From contig NC_088303.1 in assembly GCF_032854445.1 (NCBI RefSeq), positions 1,371,501 to 1,435,500 of the forward strand: DNA of 64,000 nucleotides. Direction: 5' to 3'. The notes beneath the pieces are model-generated. The model saw only the letters and a program-made list of their open reading frames with translations, did no database searches and had not been told where the DNA came from. This document shows positions 44,390-56,651 of this stretch, one piece after another. The stretch comes from Liolophura sinensis. Lineage: Eukaryota; Mollusca; Polyplacophora; Chitonida; Chitonidae. Position numbers and translations under genes: made by a program. The first letter of the stretch is position 1. Every line of letters starts with the position of its first letter.

Positions 44390-47300
44390 GTAAATCTAGG
44401 TGGCAATATTCGATGTTACGCATGTATGATTAAGGCAAACGCATCAACAGAGTTGTTGTCGACTGCGTCAGTACCCGGCGTGTAGCGTGTGCGTTTGTGT
44501 TAGTGAGTTGGACAGTCGTAACGGTACCTCATTGTTTAGAAATTCTGTTTACACCCTATTAATAAATTACTCGAAGCATATATGTACCATATACATGACA
44601 TATATACGTACCACATACATGATATATACCTACAACATACATGACATATACGTACCACATACATGACATATATACGTACCACATACATGAAGAATACGTA
44701 CCACATATACAATGTATACCTGCCACATACATATGTACCACATACATGACACATACATACCACATACATGACATATATACGTACCACATAAATGAGATAT
44801 ACACACCACATACATGACATATATACGCACCACACATATGGCATAAACGTACCACGTACATGACATATACATACCACATACATGACATATATACGTACCA
44901 CATACATAACATATATACGTACCACATACATGACATAAACGTACCACGTTCATGAGATATAGGCACCACATACGTCACATATCATAAAACATACATGACA
45001 TTATATGCATACCATATAGATGACATATTCGTACCACATACTAGTACGTGATGTATGTGTATCACATACATGACATATACATACCACATACGTGACATAT
45101 ACGTACCACATACTTGACATATATACTTACCACATACATGGCATATTCGTACCACATACTAGCACATGATGTATGTGTATCACATACATGACATATACGT
45201 ACCACATACATGACATATACATACCACATACGTGACATATACGTACCCACATACTTGACATATATACTTACCACATACATGGCATATTCGTACCACATAC
45301 TAGCACATGATGTATGTGTATCACATACATGACATATACGTACCACATACATGACATATACATACCACATACATGACATATACGTACCACATACTTGACA
45401 TATATACATACCACATACATGGCATATTCGTACCACATACTTGACATATATACTTACCACATACATGGCATATTCGTACCACATACTAGCACATGATGTA
45501 TGTGTATCACATACATGGACATATACGTACCACATACATGACATATACATACCACATACATGACATATACGTACCACATACTTGACATATATACGTACCA
45601 CATACATGGCGTATTCGTACCACATACTAGCACAGGATGTATGTGTATCACATACATGACATATATGTACCACATACATGACATATGCGTACCACATACG
45701 TAACATAGGAGCAACTGCATCAGCTTTAAAATGGAGCATGCTCTGACGTTGGTTTGGGGTCAATCTTGATTAAACAAAATTCAGCTACTAAATTTGTGAA
45801 GGCACTCAAGCTTATGGCTCTACTCAGTGTATGAGTGGGTGTTAGTAGTGCAGATTTAACACACAGTAAAATTGGTAACTCTTTGAAAGCTACCTACAGG
45901 CCCTCTTAAACAACAGTTGTATGTGAGAATGTCAGTGACACAATGTCATCTGCAGATGGCCATGCATGGGTTTCCCCTAGGTGTACATTGCTCTCGTACC
46001 TTTGCTAACAGTATGGTAGAGCCATGCAAGATTCTGTTGATTTTCTTCAGGTACCAGTAGTTCTAGGGTTCTAGCATCGATGACCTTCAAGGCCTGCAAG
46101 CTTCTAGGGAATGAAGGCAAGGGTCGCCAAAGTTATAGCTCGCATATTTGTATTGCATGTACTTTCGCAGGAGACAAAAAATCAAATAGAACCGTAGTGT
46201 TAGTAAAGGTATGGAGCAATGTAGGACTAGGTTTTCCCCTGATTTCCTCCCACCATAATGCTGGCTGCCATTGTATGAGTGAAATACTTTTCGTCAACAT
46301 CAAGTACCATTGGGCCAAATAAATAAACGAATCATAACAACAGTATTATCCCTTAATTGTCACATGGGAGTGATTATGACACAACACAAGATTAGTTTAT
46401 GAGGCGTGAAACTATGAGAAGTGGGACCTCATCTCTTAAAGCTTTTGGTATTTAGGTTATGACTCGACAGTGACATATATTTTCCAGACAACAGAATGTA
46501 AAAATCATGATGTCAGCCTGGGAGAGCCTCATAAATGTTGAGAAACGTTAATAGATTTTTCAGCTCAGGTAGAATATATGTATTTGATAACGCTGCTTGC
46601 CCTGAATATTTGTCAGCCCTCAGTTTGCTGATTTGCTGTGAGCCATTTTCTGAGGTCCCACTTAACCACAGATTACTCCTAAAAATGCACCTTTTAAACA
46701 GGAGAGTGACCTCAAGGAGGTACATGTAATTCGGTGCAGCCCTGTTGAATGTGCCTATGCAGGATCATGCCACTTAAGCTGTGTGCCACACATAACGGTA
46801 TGTAAATTTACATGATGCAGGAGTAAAGAGAAGTATATAAGGATCCTATCAAACCAGTTCTAACATTACAGTGAAAAGCGGCTGTTCCAGGCTGAATGGC
46901 CATTTCTTCGATTTTCTACAGATGGAACATTACATCCTGCTATGGGCACTTCCCTTCTAGTTCTTTGCCAGGTTAACAGAACTAAGGCAATATGACTAGG
47001 CTTGAATTACATGTAAGTAAGGACTACAAAAAAGCACAGAGCCATATTGTGCAAGACTAAATGCACATAGAGCCAGAATAAGAGAATCAAAAAGGTAGAG
47101 AAACATATTGATCTCAAGAAAAGTGTGATAAAGATTTGGGGAAACATGTAAGTAAAATGCCGTCTGGAAACTGATCAAACTTTATAATGATTACTGTTAG
47201 TCCACAGTTTAATTAGTATATTTTAATTTTGACTTACTGTTAGTCCACAGTTTAATTAGTATATTTTAATTTTGACTTAGATTTTTGTGGTAAAATTTCT

Positions 47301-50300
47301 TGAGAATTCACCTGAAGGCATCCCTGGGGGCAAGGCCGTGGCGATGACTTTGGGGAGGGGGGCTGACTTGAAGGGCCTGGGGGTGCAACTCTATACTGAC
47401 ACTCAAACAACAGGGTGTGCTCATCAATTATTGTGGTGATGCAGGCAGATGAAGTGGAGGCTTTGTCGAGTATCTTTGAGGGGTCATTTCATGTCGTGGA
47501 TGAAGCAACGAGGACTTACAGCATACAGGTGACTGCAACAGAGGATGGGGTGGACCAGGAAACAATGCCAGTCATGCTACAGGTAATGTGTTAATGGGGT
47601 GGACAAGGAAACAATGCCAGTCGTGCTACAGGTAATGTGTTAATGGGGTGGACCAGGAAACAGTGCCAGTCATGCTACAGGTAATGTGTTAATGGGGTGG
47701 ACCAGGAAACAATGCCAGTCATGCTACAGGTAATGTGTTAATGGGGTGGACAAGGAAACAATGCCAGTCATGCTACAGGTAATGTGTTAATGGGGTGGAC
47801 CAGGAAACAATGCCAGTCATGCTACAGGTAATGTGTTAATGGGGTGGACAAGGAAACAATGCCAGTCATGCTACAGGTAATGTGTTAATGGGGTGGACAA
47901 GTGGGGTGGGTGGGGACACTGGAAATTGGTGCCAATAAGACGTTGCTTACATGCACCCACCCAATATGTTAACTGACAGAAGTAAGGGGAAAATGTAATG
48001 TTTTCAGTCTGTATTTCATTAGCTGCAAGTATATAAAGTATAAAGTATATAAAGTATAAAGTATATAAAGTATAAAGTATATAAAGTATAAAGTATATAA
48101 AGTAATCGAAGATAATTGTGGATGAGGACATCACTTTTCTTTAAATAGCATGCAAAATATTTTGTGAGGACTGACACATCTTGCTTCGCATTCTAACTCT
48201 TACGGTTCTGCAACTTGAATCATAGTTAAATGTTATCAACTATCATGACAATAGCAAATCTGCACGCCACACATCGGAAAGTTTGTTAGTAACTTGCCAA
48301 AGTTTGGTAGTTTATCCTGGGCACTCCAGTTCCCCTCACCCATCAGACTGATTGGCATTGTATAAGTGAGTCATTCTTGGGTATGCCTTAAACTGACAAC
48401 AGGAAACATAAGGTAAATAAATTGTGTCTGGCCTACTAGTGTTTGTGTAAATCCAGTGAGGCTGATTAAGTGTGTATGGAGTGAGTCCATCTATTGCTGG
48501 TTCAGCTATCCATGGCTTTCATGTCAGAATTAGGTCTGTCCAGTACAGGGAACATGGTGGGGTGTTCTACTGGTCTCTGCCCTCCAGTTTCTTCCACCAG
48601 TCAACCCATCATGCCCATAAACCTGACTGCACAGAGGTATAAAGGGCAATACCCTCAAGTACCAGCACAGCTTAATTCCCAAACGAAATAAGGTCAAGAG
48701 AGAGATTGAGACGTCTCAAATGTTCTGTATTGGCTGTTAGGAATGACTTGTCTTTCATTGCACATTTGAGCAGTCATGTAGCCCAAGATCTTCATAATGA
48801 TATTGATTGGGGGTCACACATAGGAGTGTTAAGATAGATACACAAGTCTTCCCATTTTGAAAGATTCTCACCCTTGGGAGTCACACAGTATTTATCAAAT
48901 TCCATCCATGCTAAATGAAACTTTGTGGGCACCTAGAAATTTAGATGTACTTGAGCATTTTGAAAAATACACACAAATAATCTATAGCTGATTTCAATGC
49001 CTTGTCCTCACAAAAGTCGTCAGTGTTGTTGCATGGGCAGAAATGGCCATATGCTTTTGTTAGTCCAGCATTTGGATGGGTGCCATATTCTGTGGGTTAA
49101 CACAGTCTTGACCAAATCGTACAAAGTTACCTCCCACTTTGTGATGATAGCCGTTTCTCTGTAAACTCACACATTTGCATGTGTAGTTTATCGACAAAAT
49201 CAAATACATAGAGTAACAGAAACTTTAAACACCGTAAAACTTGACCTGGGAAATGTAGACCTGATCTATATAGAAAATTTTGGTCTTCAAATTGATGTGT
49301 AAGAGCTCTATAAATATTTATGTTTTAGTTTTTTTCGTTAAGGCTAACTGCTTGAGCAGAACTGTTCATAACAGTGGAAGGGGGATAACTCTTGTCATTT
49401 TACAGTCTGCTTGGCATGTTAGTGTGTGGCCCTATGATGTGTTTCAGATCCAGATGCCTCCGGATTACCCTAGCAGTGCACCACCTGTGTACCAACTCAA
49501 GTATGTACATATGCTTCACTCTCAATGAAATTTGTCAGTTTTTAACTATTTTTCAACTCAAAATCACTCGCTGGATGTAAACACGGGCCAGCTGGTATAT
49601 ACAGTAGTGACAGTTATCCACAATTAAACATGACATGACTTTGAACAAGATTTTACCATCCTTACACAAAACAGTTTGTAATTTGCTCATTTTCTATCAA
49701 CGTTTCCAACTTGTATGCATCACTGTAGTCATAGGGACATGTCGGAGCGGGTTGTGGTCACATGGTAATCTTATAAGGGCTAGGGACTTGTAGGAGCGGG
49801 TCATGATCACATGGTAATCCTGTGACCGTTAGGGACATGTAGGTGTGGGTCATAGTCACACGGTAATCTTATAAGGGTTAGGGACATGTAGGAGCAGGTC
49901 ATGGTCACATGGTAATCTTATAACAGTTTGGGACATGTAGGAGCAGGTTGTGGTCACATGGTAATCCTATAACCATTAGGGACATGTAGGAGCGGGTCGT
50001 GGTCACATGGTACACTCTATAACGGTTTGGAACATGTAGGAGTGAGTCATGGTCACATGGTAATCTTACAATGGCCAGGGACATGTAGGAGCAGGTCAGG
50101 GTCACATGGTAATCTTTATAACGGTTGGGGATATGTAGGAGCGGGTCATGGTCACATGGTAATCTTATAATGGTTGGGGACATGTAGGAGCAGGTCATGG
50201 TCAAATGGTAACCCAATAATGGTTGGGGACATGTAGGAGCAAGTCATGGTCACATGGTAATCTTATAACGGTTGGGGACATGTAGGAGTGGGTCATGGTC

Positions 50301-53300
50301 ACATGGTAATCTTATAATGGTTGGGGACATGTAGGAGCAAGTCATGGTGACATGGTAATCTTATAACGGTTGGGGACATGTAGGAGCGGGTCATGGTCAC
50401 ATGGTAACCCTATAACGGTTAGGGACATGTAGGAGCGGGTCATGGTCACATGGTAATCTTATAACGGTTGGGGACATGTAGGAGCAGGTCATGGTCACAT
50501 GGTAATATTATAACTGTTAGGGTCATGTAGGAGCGGGTCATGGTCACCTTGTAATCTTTATAACAGTTGGGGACATGTAGGAGCGGGTCATGGTCACATG
50601 GTAATCTTATAACGGTTGGGGACATGTAGGAGCGGGTCATGGTCACATGGTAACCCTATAACGGTTGGGGACATGTAGGAGCGGGTCATTGTCACATGGT
50701 AATCTTATAACAGTAAGGGACATGTAGGAGCCGGCTTTGGTCACATGGTTATCTAGTAACAGATGGTGACATGCAGGAGCCGGGCATGGTCACGTGGTAA
50801 TCTTATAACGGTAGGGGACATGCGGATCATTATCATGTGGTTGACATGCTTGTCTTTCTGTCACTAGGACAGACAAGCTATGGGTTCAGTTCCAGGGTGG
50901 AAAACAGATTTTTACTGTTCCTGGGGCTGTGATGACTTTGGGTGGTTAGTGATACTTAAAAAAAAAATGGAGTGCTTTGAAAATCTCATCTTGTACAATT
51001 AGGGGACAACAGTTTTATGTTTTACAAGTGTACCAACACAAAAAAGTCTCAAAATGTTCTGGGATTGAAACTGAAAACCCACCTTTTCATGTTATCTGAT
51101 CTTAATGTTTAATCAATGTGGCAAGTCTTTATACCAGTATGTCAGCCATGGGAAAGTTTGTCTGTAGGCCTAAGCTGTCAAAGGCTGGTGGACTACCTGG
51201 GTCACTCTGGTTTTCTTCATCTATACATTTTACTCCCATAGGCCTAAGCTGTCAAAGGCTGGTGGGTTACCTGGGTCACTCTGGTTTTCTTCACCTATAC
51301 ATTTTACTCCCATATGCCTAAGCTGTCAAAGGCTGGTGGATTACGTGAGGCAATCTGGTTTTCTTCATCTATAAATTTTACAGCCATAGGCCTAAGCTGT
51401 CAAAGGCTGGTGGATTACGTGAGGCAATCTGGTTTTCTTCACCTATACATTTTACTCCCATATGCCTAAACTGTCAAAGGCTGGTGGATTACGTGAGGCA
51501 ATCTGGTTTTCTTCATCTATAAATTTTACAGCCATAGGCCTAAGCTGTCAAAGGCTGGTGGATTACGTGAGGCAATCTGGTTTTCTTCATCTATAAATTT
51601 TACTGCCATAGGCCTAAGCTGTCACAGGCTGGTGGGTTACCTGGGTCACTCAGGTTTTCTTCACCTATAAATTTTACAGCCATAGGCCTAAGCTGTCAAA
51701 GGCTGGTGGATTACGTGAGGCAATCTGGTTTTCTTCATCTATAAATTTTACTGCCATAGGCCTAAGCTGTCACAGGCTGGTGGGTTACCTGGGTCACTCA
51801 GGTTTTCTTCACCTATAAATTTTACTGCCATAGGCCTAAGCTGTCAAAGGCTGGTGGATTACGTGAGGCAATCTGGTTTTCTTCATCTATAAATTTCACT
51901 GCCATATGCCTAAGCTGTCAAAGGCTGGTGGGTTACCTGGGTCACTCTGGTTTTCTTCACCTATAAATTTTACTGCCATATGCCTAAACTGTCAAAGGCT
52001 GGTGGACTACCTGGGTCACTCGGGTTTTCTTCATCTATACGTTTTACTGCCATAGGCCTAAGTTGTCAAAGGCTGGTGGACTACCTGGGTCACGCGGGTT
52101 TTCTTCACCTATAAATTTTACTGCCATATGCCTAAGTTGTCAAAGGCTGGTGGACTACCTGGGTCACTCTGGTTTTCTTCACCTATAAATTTTACTGCCA
52201 TATGCCTAAACTGTCAAAGGCTGGTGGACTACCTGGGTCACTCGGGTTTTCTTCACCTATAAATTTTACTGCCATATGCCTAAACTGTCAAAGGCTGGTG
52301 GACTACCTGGGTCACTCGGGTTTTCTTCATCTATACGTTTTACTGCCATAGGCCTAAGTTGTCAAAGACTGGTGGACTACCTGGGTCACGCGGGTTTTCT
52401 TCACCTATAAATTTTACTGCCATATGCCTAAGTTGTCAAAGGGTGGTGGACTACCTGGGTCACTCTGGTTTTCTTCACCTATAAATTTTACTGCCATATG
52501 CCTAAACTGTCAAAGGGTGGTGGACTACCTGGGTCACTCTGGTTTTCTTCACCTATAAATTTTACTGCCATATGCCTAAGCTGTCAAAGGCTGGTGGACT
52601 ACCTGGGTCACTCTGGTTTTCTTCATCTATAAATTTTACTGCTCCTTAGAAGACTTCTATGGGACACTCTGGTTTCCATCAGCCATAAAGCTTTACTGCC
52701 ATCATGTAAGTGAGGTAATTTTGAGTATAGTGTAGAACAGCAATCAAATAGATAAATAATCAAATGATTTTCAGTATGTAAGTCGGTGAGAGCAGGTCTG
52801 GCTTCAAAATTTAAGTGGTTGGGAGCTGTCTCCCCTCAGCCATTGTACAGGGATTGCTAGCAGAAATATTTTTAGCAATTTTTGTAATTTGTACACGAGA
52901 AAACTTTAATCCAAAATGTTAGTTATCTTGTTTGCTGATCCTATCAAAATAGAGAAGTACATAAATGTGGCTGGACACTCCTGCTTGTGGTTACATAAAT
53001 TGCTGAAAAACTTTGAACTATATTCCCATAATTGATTTGATTTAATAACTGTTTGTAGTGCTCCATGGCTAAGAGGGGACAATAGAGCCGATTTGGAGGC
53101 CAGTTTGCAAGAAATCTACGTGTAAGTATTTCATGGCAATGTATCCTTTGGGGATTTGAGGTCACGTACAAAGGATTGTGGGTATAGTGTTATACACAGG
53201 TATATATGTCTACACTTTGTCATTGCTTTTTCGCTATTTTATGATACAAAATATTAAATGTTGATATTATCACTCTTGATTGCTTATAGCCAGATATCTA

Positions 53301-56300
53301 GGCCTACTTGTAAAAATGTTATAATAAAATATGGTGTAAGGCCATGTGTTTGATGTTACAAGCCCTTTATAACAAAAAAGGGTAGGTAGGTCGGGGGTTT
53401 TTTTGTGTTTTTTTGCAGAAGGAAAGAACGATCGTAGAATATTGATCAAATGATTGATCACAATTAAACTTGCTTAACATTGATCAAAATGAAGTACTAA
53501 ATTATGTCACCAAATATTTCGAAATTCTAAAAATGAATGTTCTTAGATCTTTACACTAAAATTAACAAGTCAACGTTTGTTAACAATTTTTATAATTGCC
53601 AGAGCGCAATTCAAGTCTACAGTTTGTGCTAGCATTGTCAAGCTTGATACAGACCCGGGGGAGGGGGGGGGGGGTTGTGGGGAGAGGGGGTGTTGTGGTG
53701 TGAGCGTGTGAAAATGTAACCAAAATCCTGTCCATCTGAAGCGGAACCTCATGACCTAGTAAAATAAAATCTGTGCTGAGAAATCTGTTTCCATTTTCCT
53801 AAAATTCCTAATGTTAAGGATCAAACATTTATTCTGTTCTCAATACATCATTCAATGTACATGTTTGTCTAAAAGTATGAAGATTGTCAGCACCAAAGTC
53901 AGCCCCAGCTCAGCTCACCAGCTTTGACCTTATCTACGCTGTCCAAACCATGTATACATGAGGAAGAGGAGAGCCAGTATCATGTTGTGTTGCATGCAGA
54001 TTAAAGGATTCAACATATCAGCTTTGTCTTTGTAGGTGAACTTCCCTGCACCCTTTTAGAAATGCACCTGCCCTTTCTATTGTCACTACCATTGTTGCCA
54101 CTTCACAACAGTGTATCAGTGAACAGATATCATACCAATGTATTCCCAGCTACATGCTCCCTAGCATAGAGTTTTGACAGGGAGAAAAGGTATCCAAGGT
54201 GTGATGAGGAGGTTTGTCAGGTGTGATGAGGAGGTTTGTCAGGTGTGATGAGGAGGTTTGTCATGTGTGATCAGTAGGTTTGTCAGGTGTGATGAGGAGG
54301 TTTGTCAGGTGTGATGAGGAGGTTTGTCATGTGTGATGAGGAGGTTTGTCAGGTGTGATGAGGAGGTTTGTCTGGTGTGTTCAGGAGGTTTGTCAGGTGT
54401 GATCAGTAGGTTTGTCAGGGATGATGAGGAGGTTTGTCTGGTGTGTTCAGGAGGTTTGTCAGGTGTGATCAGTAGGTTTGTCAGGTGTGATGAGGAGGTT
54501 TGTCAGGTGTGATCAGTAGGTTTGTCAGGGGTGATGAGGAGGTTTGTCAGGTGTGATGAGGAGGTTTGTCATGTGTGATCAGTAGGTTTGTCAGGTGTGT
54601 TCAGGAGGTTAGTCAGGTGTGATGAGGAGGTTTGTCAGGTGTGATGAGGAGGTTTGTCAGGTGTGATGAGGAGGTTTGTCAGGTGTGATGAGGAGGTTTG
54701 TCAGGTGTGATCAGTAGGTTTGTCAGGTGTGATGAGGAGGTTTGTCAGGTGTGTTCAGGAGGTTAGTCAGGTGTGATCAGTAGGTTTGTCAGGGGTGATG
54801 AGGAGGTTTGTCTGGTGTGTTCAGGAGGTTTGTCAGGTGTGATCAGTAGGTTTGTCAGGTGTGATGAGGAGGTTTGTCTGGTGTGATCAGTAGGTTTGTC
54901 AGGTGTGATGAGGAGGTTTGTCTGGTGTGTTCAGGAGGTTTGTCAGGTGTGATCAGTAGGTTTGTCAGGTGTGATGAGGAGGTTTGTCTGGTGTGTTTAG
55001 GGGGTTTGTCACGTATGATGAGGAGGTTTGTGTTAAGGAGGTTTGTCAGGTGTGATGATGAGGTTTGTCAGGTGTGATGAGGAGGTTTGTCAGGTGTGAT
55101 CAGTAGGTTTGTCAGGGGTGATGAGGAGGTTTGTCAGGTGTGATCAGTAGGTTTGTCAGGGGTGATGAGGAGGTTTGTCTGGTGTGTTCGGGAGGTTTGT
55201 CAGGTGTGTTAAGGAGGTTTGTCAGGTGTGATGAGGAGGTTTGTCAGGTGTGTTCAGGAGGTTTTTGTCATGTGTGATGAGGAGGTTTGTCAGGTGTGAT
55301 GAGGAGGTTTTTGTCAGGTGTGATCAGGAGGTTTTTGTCAGGTGTGATCAGGAGGTTTGTCTAGTGTGTCAGGAGACTTTGTGATGGATATTTGTGTTTA
55401 TTGTTTTATGTTTATAAGGAGATTTCTCAGCCAAATGATCAGATGTTGTAACCAGAGCCTGCTTTTCCTCCATAGTCAGATTACCAGCTAAACTACAAAT
55501 CAGTGGGTTTTTTATCTCACTTTGGAATGATGCCATTTAACCTACCAGAAAACAACACAGTGTTTGTACACATGTGCTTGTGCTACTCATGTACCATGTC
55601 TTCCTTACAGTGAAAATATGGGAGAAAGTATTATATACCTATGGGTGGAAGAAATCAGGGAATTTTTGAAGAGTGGTAGTTGGAGAAGTCAAGGTGAGCT
55701 CTCAGAGGTAGTCCATTTTCCTGTTTCAGATTTGCTTAATGTATTGTTCACTTTTAAATGTTAACTGTTAATTGTAAACTTTCAATTGTTAACTGTTTCA
55801 AGCACCCAGTAAAATGTTAATCATTAAAATGAATGTGGAATAGTTGTTTAATTTTCTGGGGAAAGCCTGTATTAGTGTACTATTCACATACATGTATGGA
55901 GACATGTTTGCTACATGTGCACACAGGTGTGTGTATAGGTGAATTCAATTCTCAATCAAATATGCACATAACAGTTTGAGTTTACCGTCTGACATATTCC
56001 AGTTAAAGGCCTTTTTTGTTATGTATAATGATAGATAAAACTGAATTTCACTACCATGTTGACTACACAGATTTTCTCTGGGGAACTTCATTTAAACATG
56101 CTTATAAGCACAGGTATACACTGTGTATTGATATACTTTATAAACAGAGGTTTTGTATCTTGCACAGGCCATAAAAGGTGTTGTTTTTCACATTAAAATT
56201 CTGTGCTAAAATGTAGAATAATGAATGATGCATTTTAATAAATTGATGAAAAGTTTAATTTTAAGCACATTTTATTAAGGTATTAACTTATATTAACTTC

Positions 56301-56590
56301 AGCTCATTAGTGTCATTTTGATGTCATCAGAGTAGGTTTTACATGTTTTTTAGCATGGCAATAATTTTACCTACTATGTATAACTATAAAAATTTCTATT
56401 CATGTGTATAAATATGTGTTTGTGGTCTGCATGTACGTATATGTTTGGCCAGATTGCTCTGGTGAAGCAGATGTTACAGAACTAGAGCTTGAGTTAGATG
56501 ATCTTGAGGTGTGTGGTAGAGATACAGACAGGTGGAGAAGAGAAGGATTGGCTGGGAGTCATGGAGGTGAAGATGCTGGGCAAGATCAGT
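44357..56590 (+). CDS. IMPACT: IMPACT orthologue, N-terminal part (exons 1-6)
   Basis: Six exons join in phase to 169 complete codons. They give an acidic start, an RWD domain (residues about 12-120) and an acidic linker. Diagnostic matches to vertebrate IMPACT: DEVEALSSIF, MPPDYPSSAPPVYQL, NAPWLRGDNRADLEASLQEI and ENMGESIIYLWVEEIREFL. IMPACT binds GCN1 through its RWD domain and prevents GCN2 activation, moderating the amino-acid-starvation response. The C-terminal ancient (UPF0029/Impact) domain is not in the window, so the gene continues past 64,000 or is truncated. Confidence 0.9.
44575..45710. repeat. About 22-24-bp minisatellite with longer super-units
   Basis: Core accacatacatgacatatac. 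A marker (catgatgtatgtgtatcaca) recurs at about 45050, 45170, 45310, 45495 and 45635, giving super-units of roughly 120-185 bases. In IMPACT intron 1, starting 185 bases after exon 1. Minus frames of 88-233 codons, all repeats of MYVVRICH-type residues, are artefacts. Confidence 0.9.
45711..47444. other. Rest of IMPACT intron 1; SINE fragment at about 46228-46325
   Basis: Mostly unique. The SINE piece is inverted (tttcctcccaccataatgct, ggctgccattgtatgagtga). A 50-base tandem duplication of actgttagtccacagtttaa lies at 47187-47280. No other gene seen. Confidence 0.6.
47445..47582 (+). CDS. IMPACT: IMPACT exon 2 (RWD domain)
   Basis: Acceptor gtgatgcag and donor gtaatg. 46 codons, phase 0 both ends. 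ADEVEALSSIFEGSF, then VVDEATRTYSIQV and MPVMLQ. The last 36 exon bases plus the donor are duplicated in tandem downstream (47547-47900). Confidence 0.88.
47547..47900 (+). repeat. 49-bp array made from the 3' end and donor of IMPACT exon 2, 7 copies
   Basis: Unit counted as exactly 49 bp (starts 47547, 47596, 47645, 47694, 47743, 47792, 47841). Unit 1 is coding sequence plus the true donor; all seven keep tgctacag followed by gtaatgtgttaat. Divergence is under 5%, so it is recent. Reading past the first donor meets an in-frame TAA after three codons. Confidence 0.95.
48029..48104. repeat. 16-bp repeat (gtatataaagtataaa), about 5 copies
   Basis: Perfect or near-perfect units in IMPACT intron 2. 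Confidence 0.9.
48105..49447. other. Rest of IMPACT intron 2; diverged SINE at about 48285-48420
   Basis: The SINE fragment shows ttagtaacttgccaaagttt, atcctgggcactccagttcc and tgtataagtgagtcattctt. A 65-codon frame at 48494 has no family resemblance. Confidence 0.5.
49448..49500 (+). CDS. IMPACT: IMPACT exon 3 (RWD core)
   Basis: Acceptor atgtgtttcag and donor gtatgt. 53 nt, phase 0 to 2. IQMPPDYPSSAPPVYQL contains the Y-P-x-x-x-P-P signature of RWD domains. Confidence 0.92.
49735..50830. repeat. 49-bp minisatellite, about 22 copies
   Basis: Unit counted as 49 bp: gggacatgtaggagcgggtc then atggtcacatggtaatctta. In IMPACT intron 3. Equal in length but unrelated in sequence to the exon-2 donor array. 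Confidence 0.92.
50840..51110. other. Possible tRNA-like and LINE scraps in IMPACT intron 3
   Basis: gtggttgacatgcttgtctt ... ctatgggttcagttcc has the spacing and words of A- and B-box promoter elements of a tRNA-derived SINE head. About 150 bases further on, LKLKTHLFML (plus, about 51049) recalls the end of a LINE ORF2. Both are weak. Confidence 0.3.
51160..52650. repeat. 74-bp minisatellite, about 20 copies, apparently amplified from a SINE core
   Basis: Unit counted as 74 bp: ggcctaagctgtcaaaggct, ggtggattacgtgaggcaat, ttttcttcatctataaattt. The array ends in a diverged inverted SINE (52650-52765), and the unit's order of words follows that element. Confidence 0.9.
52650..52765. mobile_element. 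Diverged inverted SINE fragment bordering the 74-bp array
   Basis: tttactgccatcatgtaagt, aattttgagtatagtgtaga and acagcaatcaaatag read as the reverse complement of the SINE start (ctatttgattg...ctacactatactcaaaa). Confidence 0.6.
53059..53121 (+). CDS. IMPACT: IMPACT exon 4 (RWD)
   Basis: Acceptor tgtttgtag and donor gtaagt. 63 nt, phase 2 to 2. Completes N, then APWLRGDNRADLEASLQEIY, nearly matching the vertebrate protein's NAPWLKG...L..SLEEIY. Confidence 0.92.
53122..54190. other. Left part of IMPACT intron 4
   Basis: Unique sequence with a G-rich run at 53655-53690. No repeat or exon recognised. Confidence 0.4.
54195..55375. repeat. 22-bp minisatellite, about 53 copies
   Basis: Unit gaggaggtttgtcaggtgtg plus two bases; variants with cagtagg and ttcagg alternate in blocks. 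In IMPACT intron 4. Confidence 0.93.
55611..55693 (+). CDS. IMPACT: IMPACT exon 5 (end of RWD domain)
   Basis: Acceptor cttccttacag and donor gtgagc. 83 nt, phase 2 to 1. ENMGESIIYLWVEEIREFL is the last RWD helix. Confidence 0.92.
55694..56452. other. IMPACT intron 5
   Basis: AT-rich intron of about 760 bases. No repeat or other gene seen. Confidence 0.5.
56453..56590 (+). CDS. IMPACT: IMPACT exon 6 (acidic linker)
   Basis: Acceptor tgtttggccag and donor gtaagt. 138 nt, phase 1 to 1. DCSGEADVTELELELDDLEV then a Gly/Asp-rich tail. The acidic linker position agrees with vertebrate IMPACT, but sequence conservation is low here. Confidence 0.7.
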
Positions 56591-56651
56591 GTAAGTATAC
56601 AAGCATGCACAGTTTTGATGGTCGTCATCTTTTACCATTCTGCTCATGTTC

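Noticed and set aside
44536-45763. 233-codon minus frame with MYVVRICH-type repeats
   Set aside because: Low-complexity product of the 22-24-bp array in IMPACT intron 1.
47441-47582. ATG at 47441 as the IMPACT start codon
   Set aside because: It overlaps the acceptor gatgcag. Exon 1 at 44357 joins in phase 0 and gives the expected N-terminus IAKQADEVEAL.
49735-50830. 49-bp array in IMPACT intron 3 as an exon-derived array like that of exon 2
   Set aside because: Same unit length by chance; the sequence does not match exon 3 or its donor at 49501.
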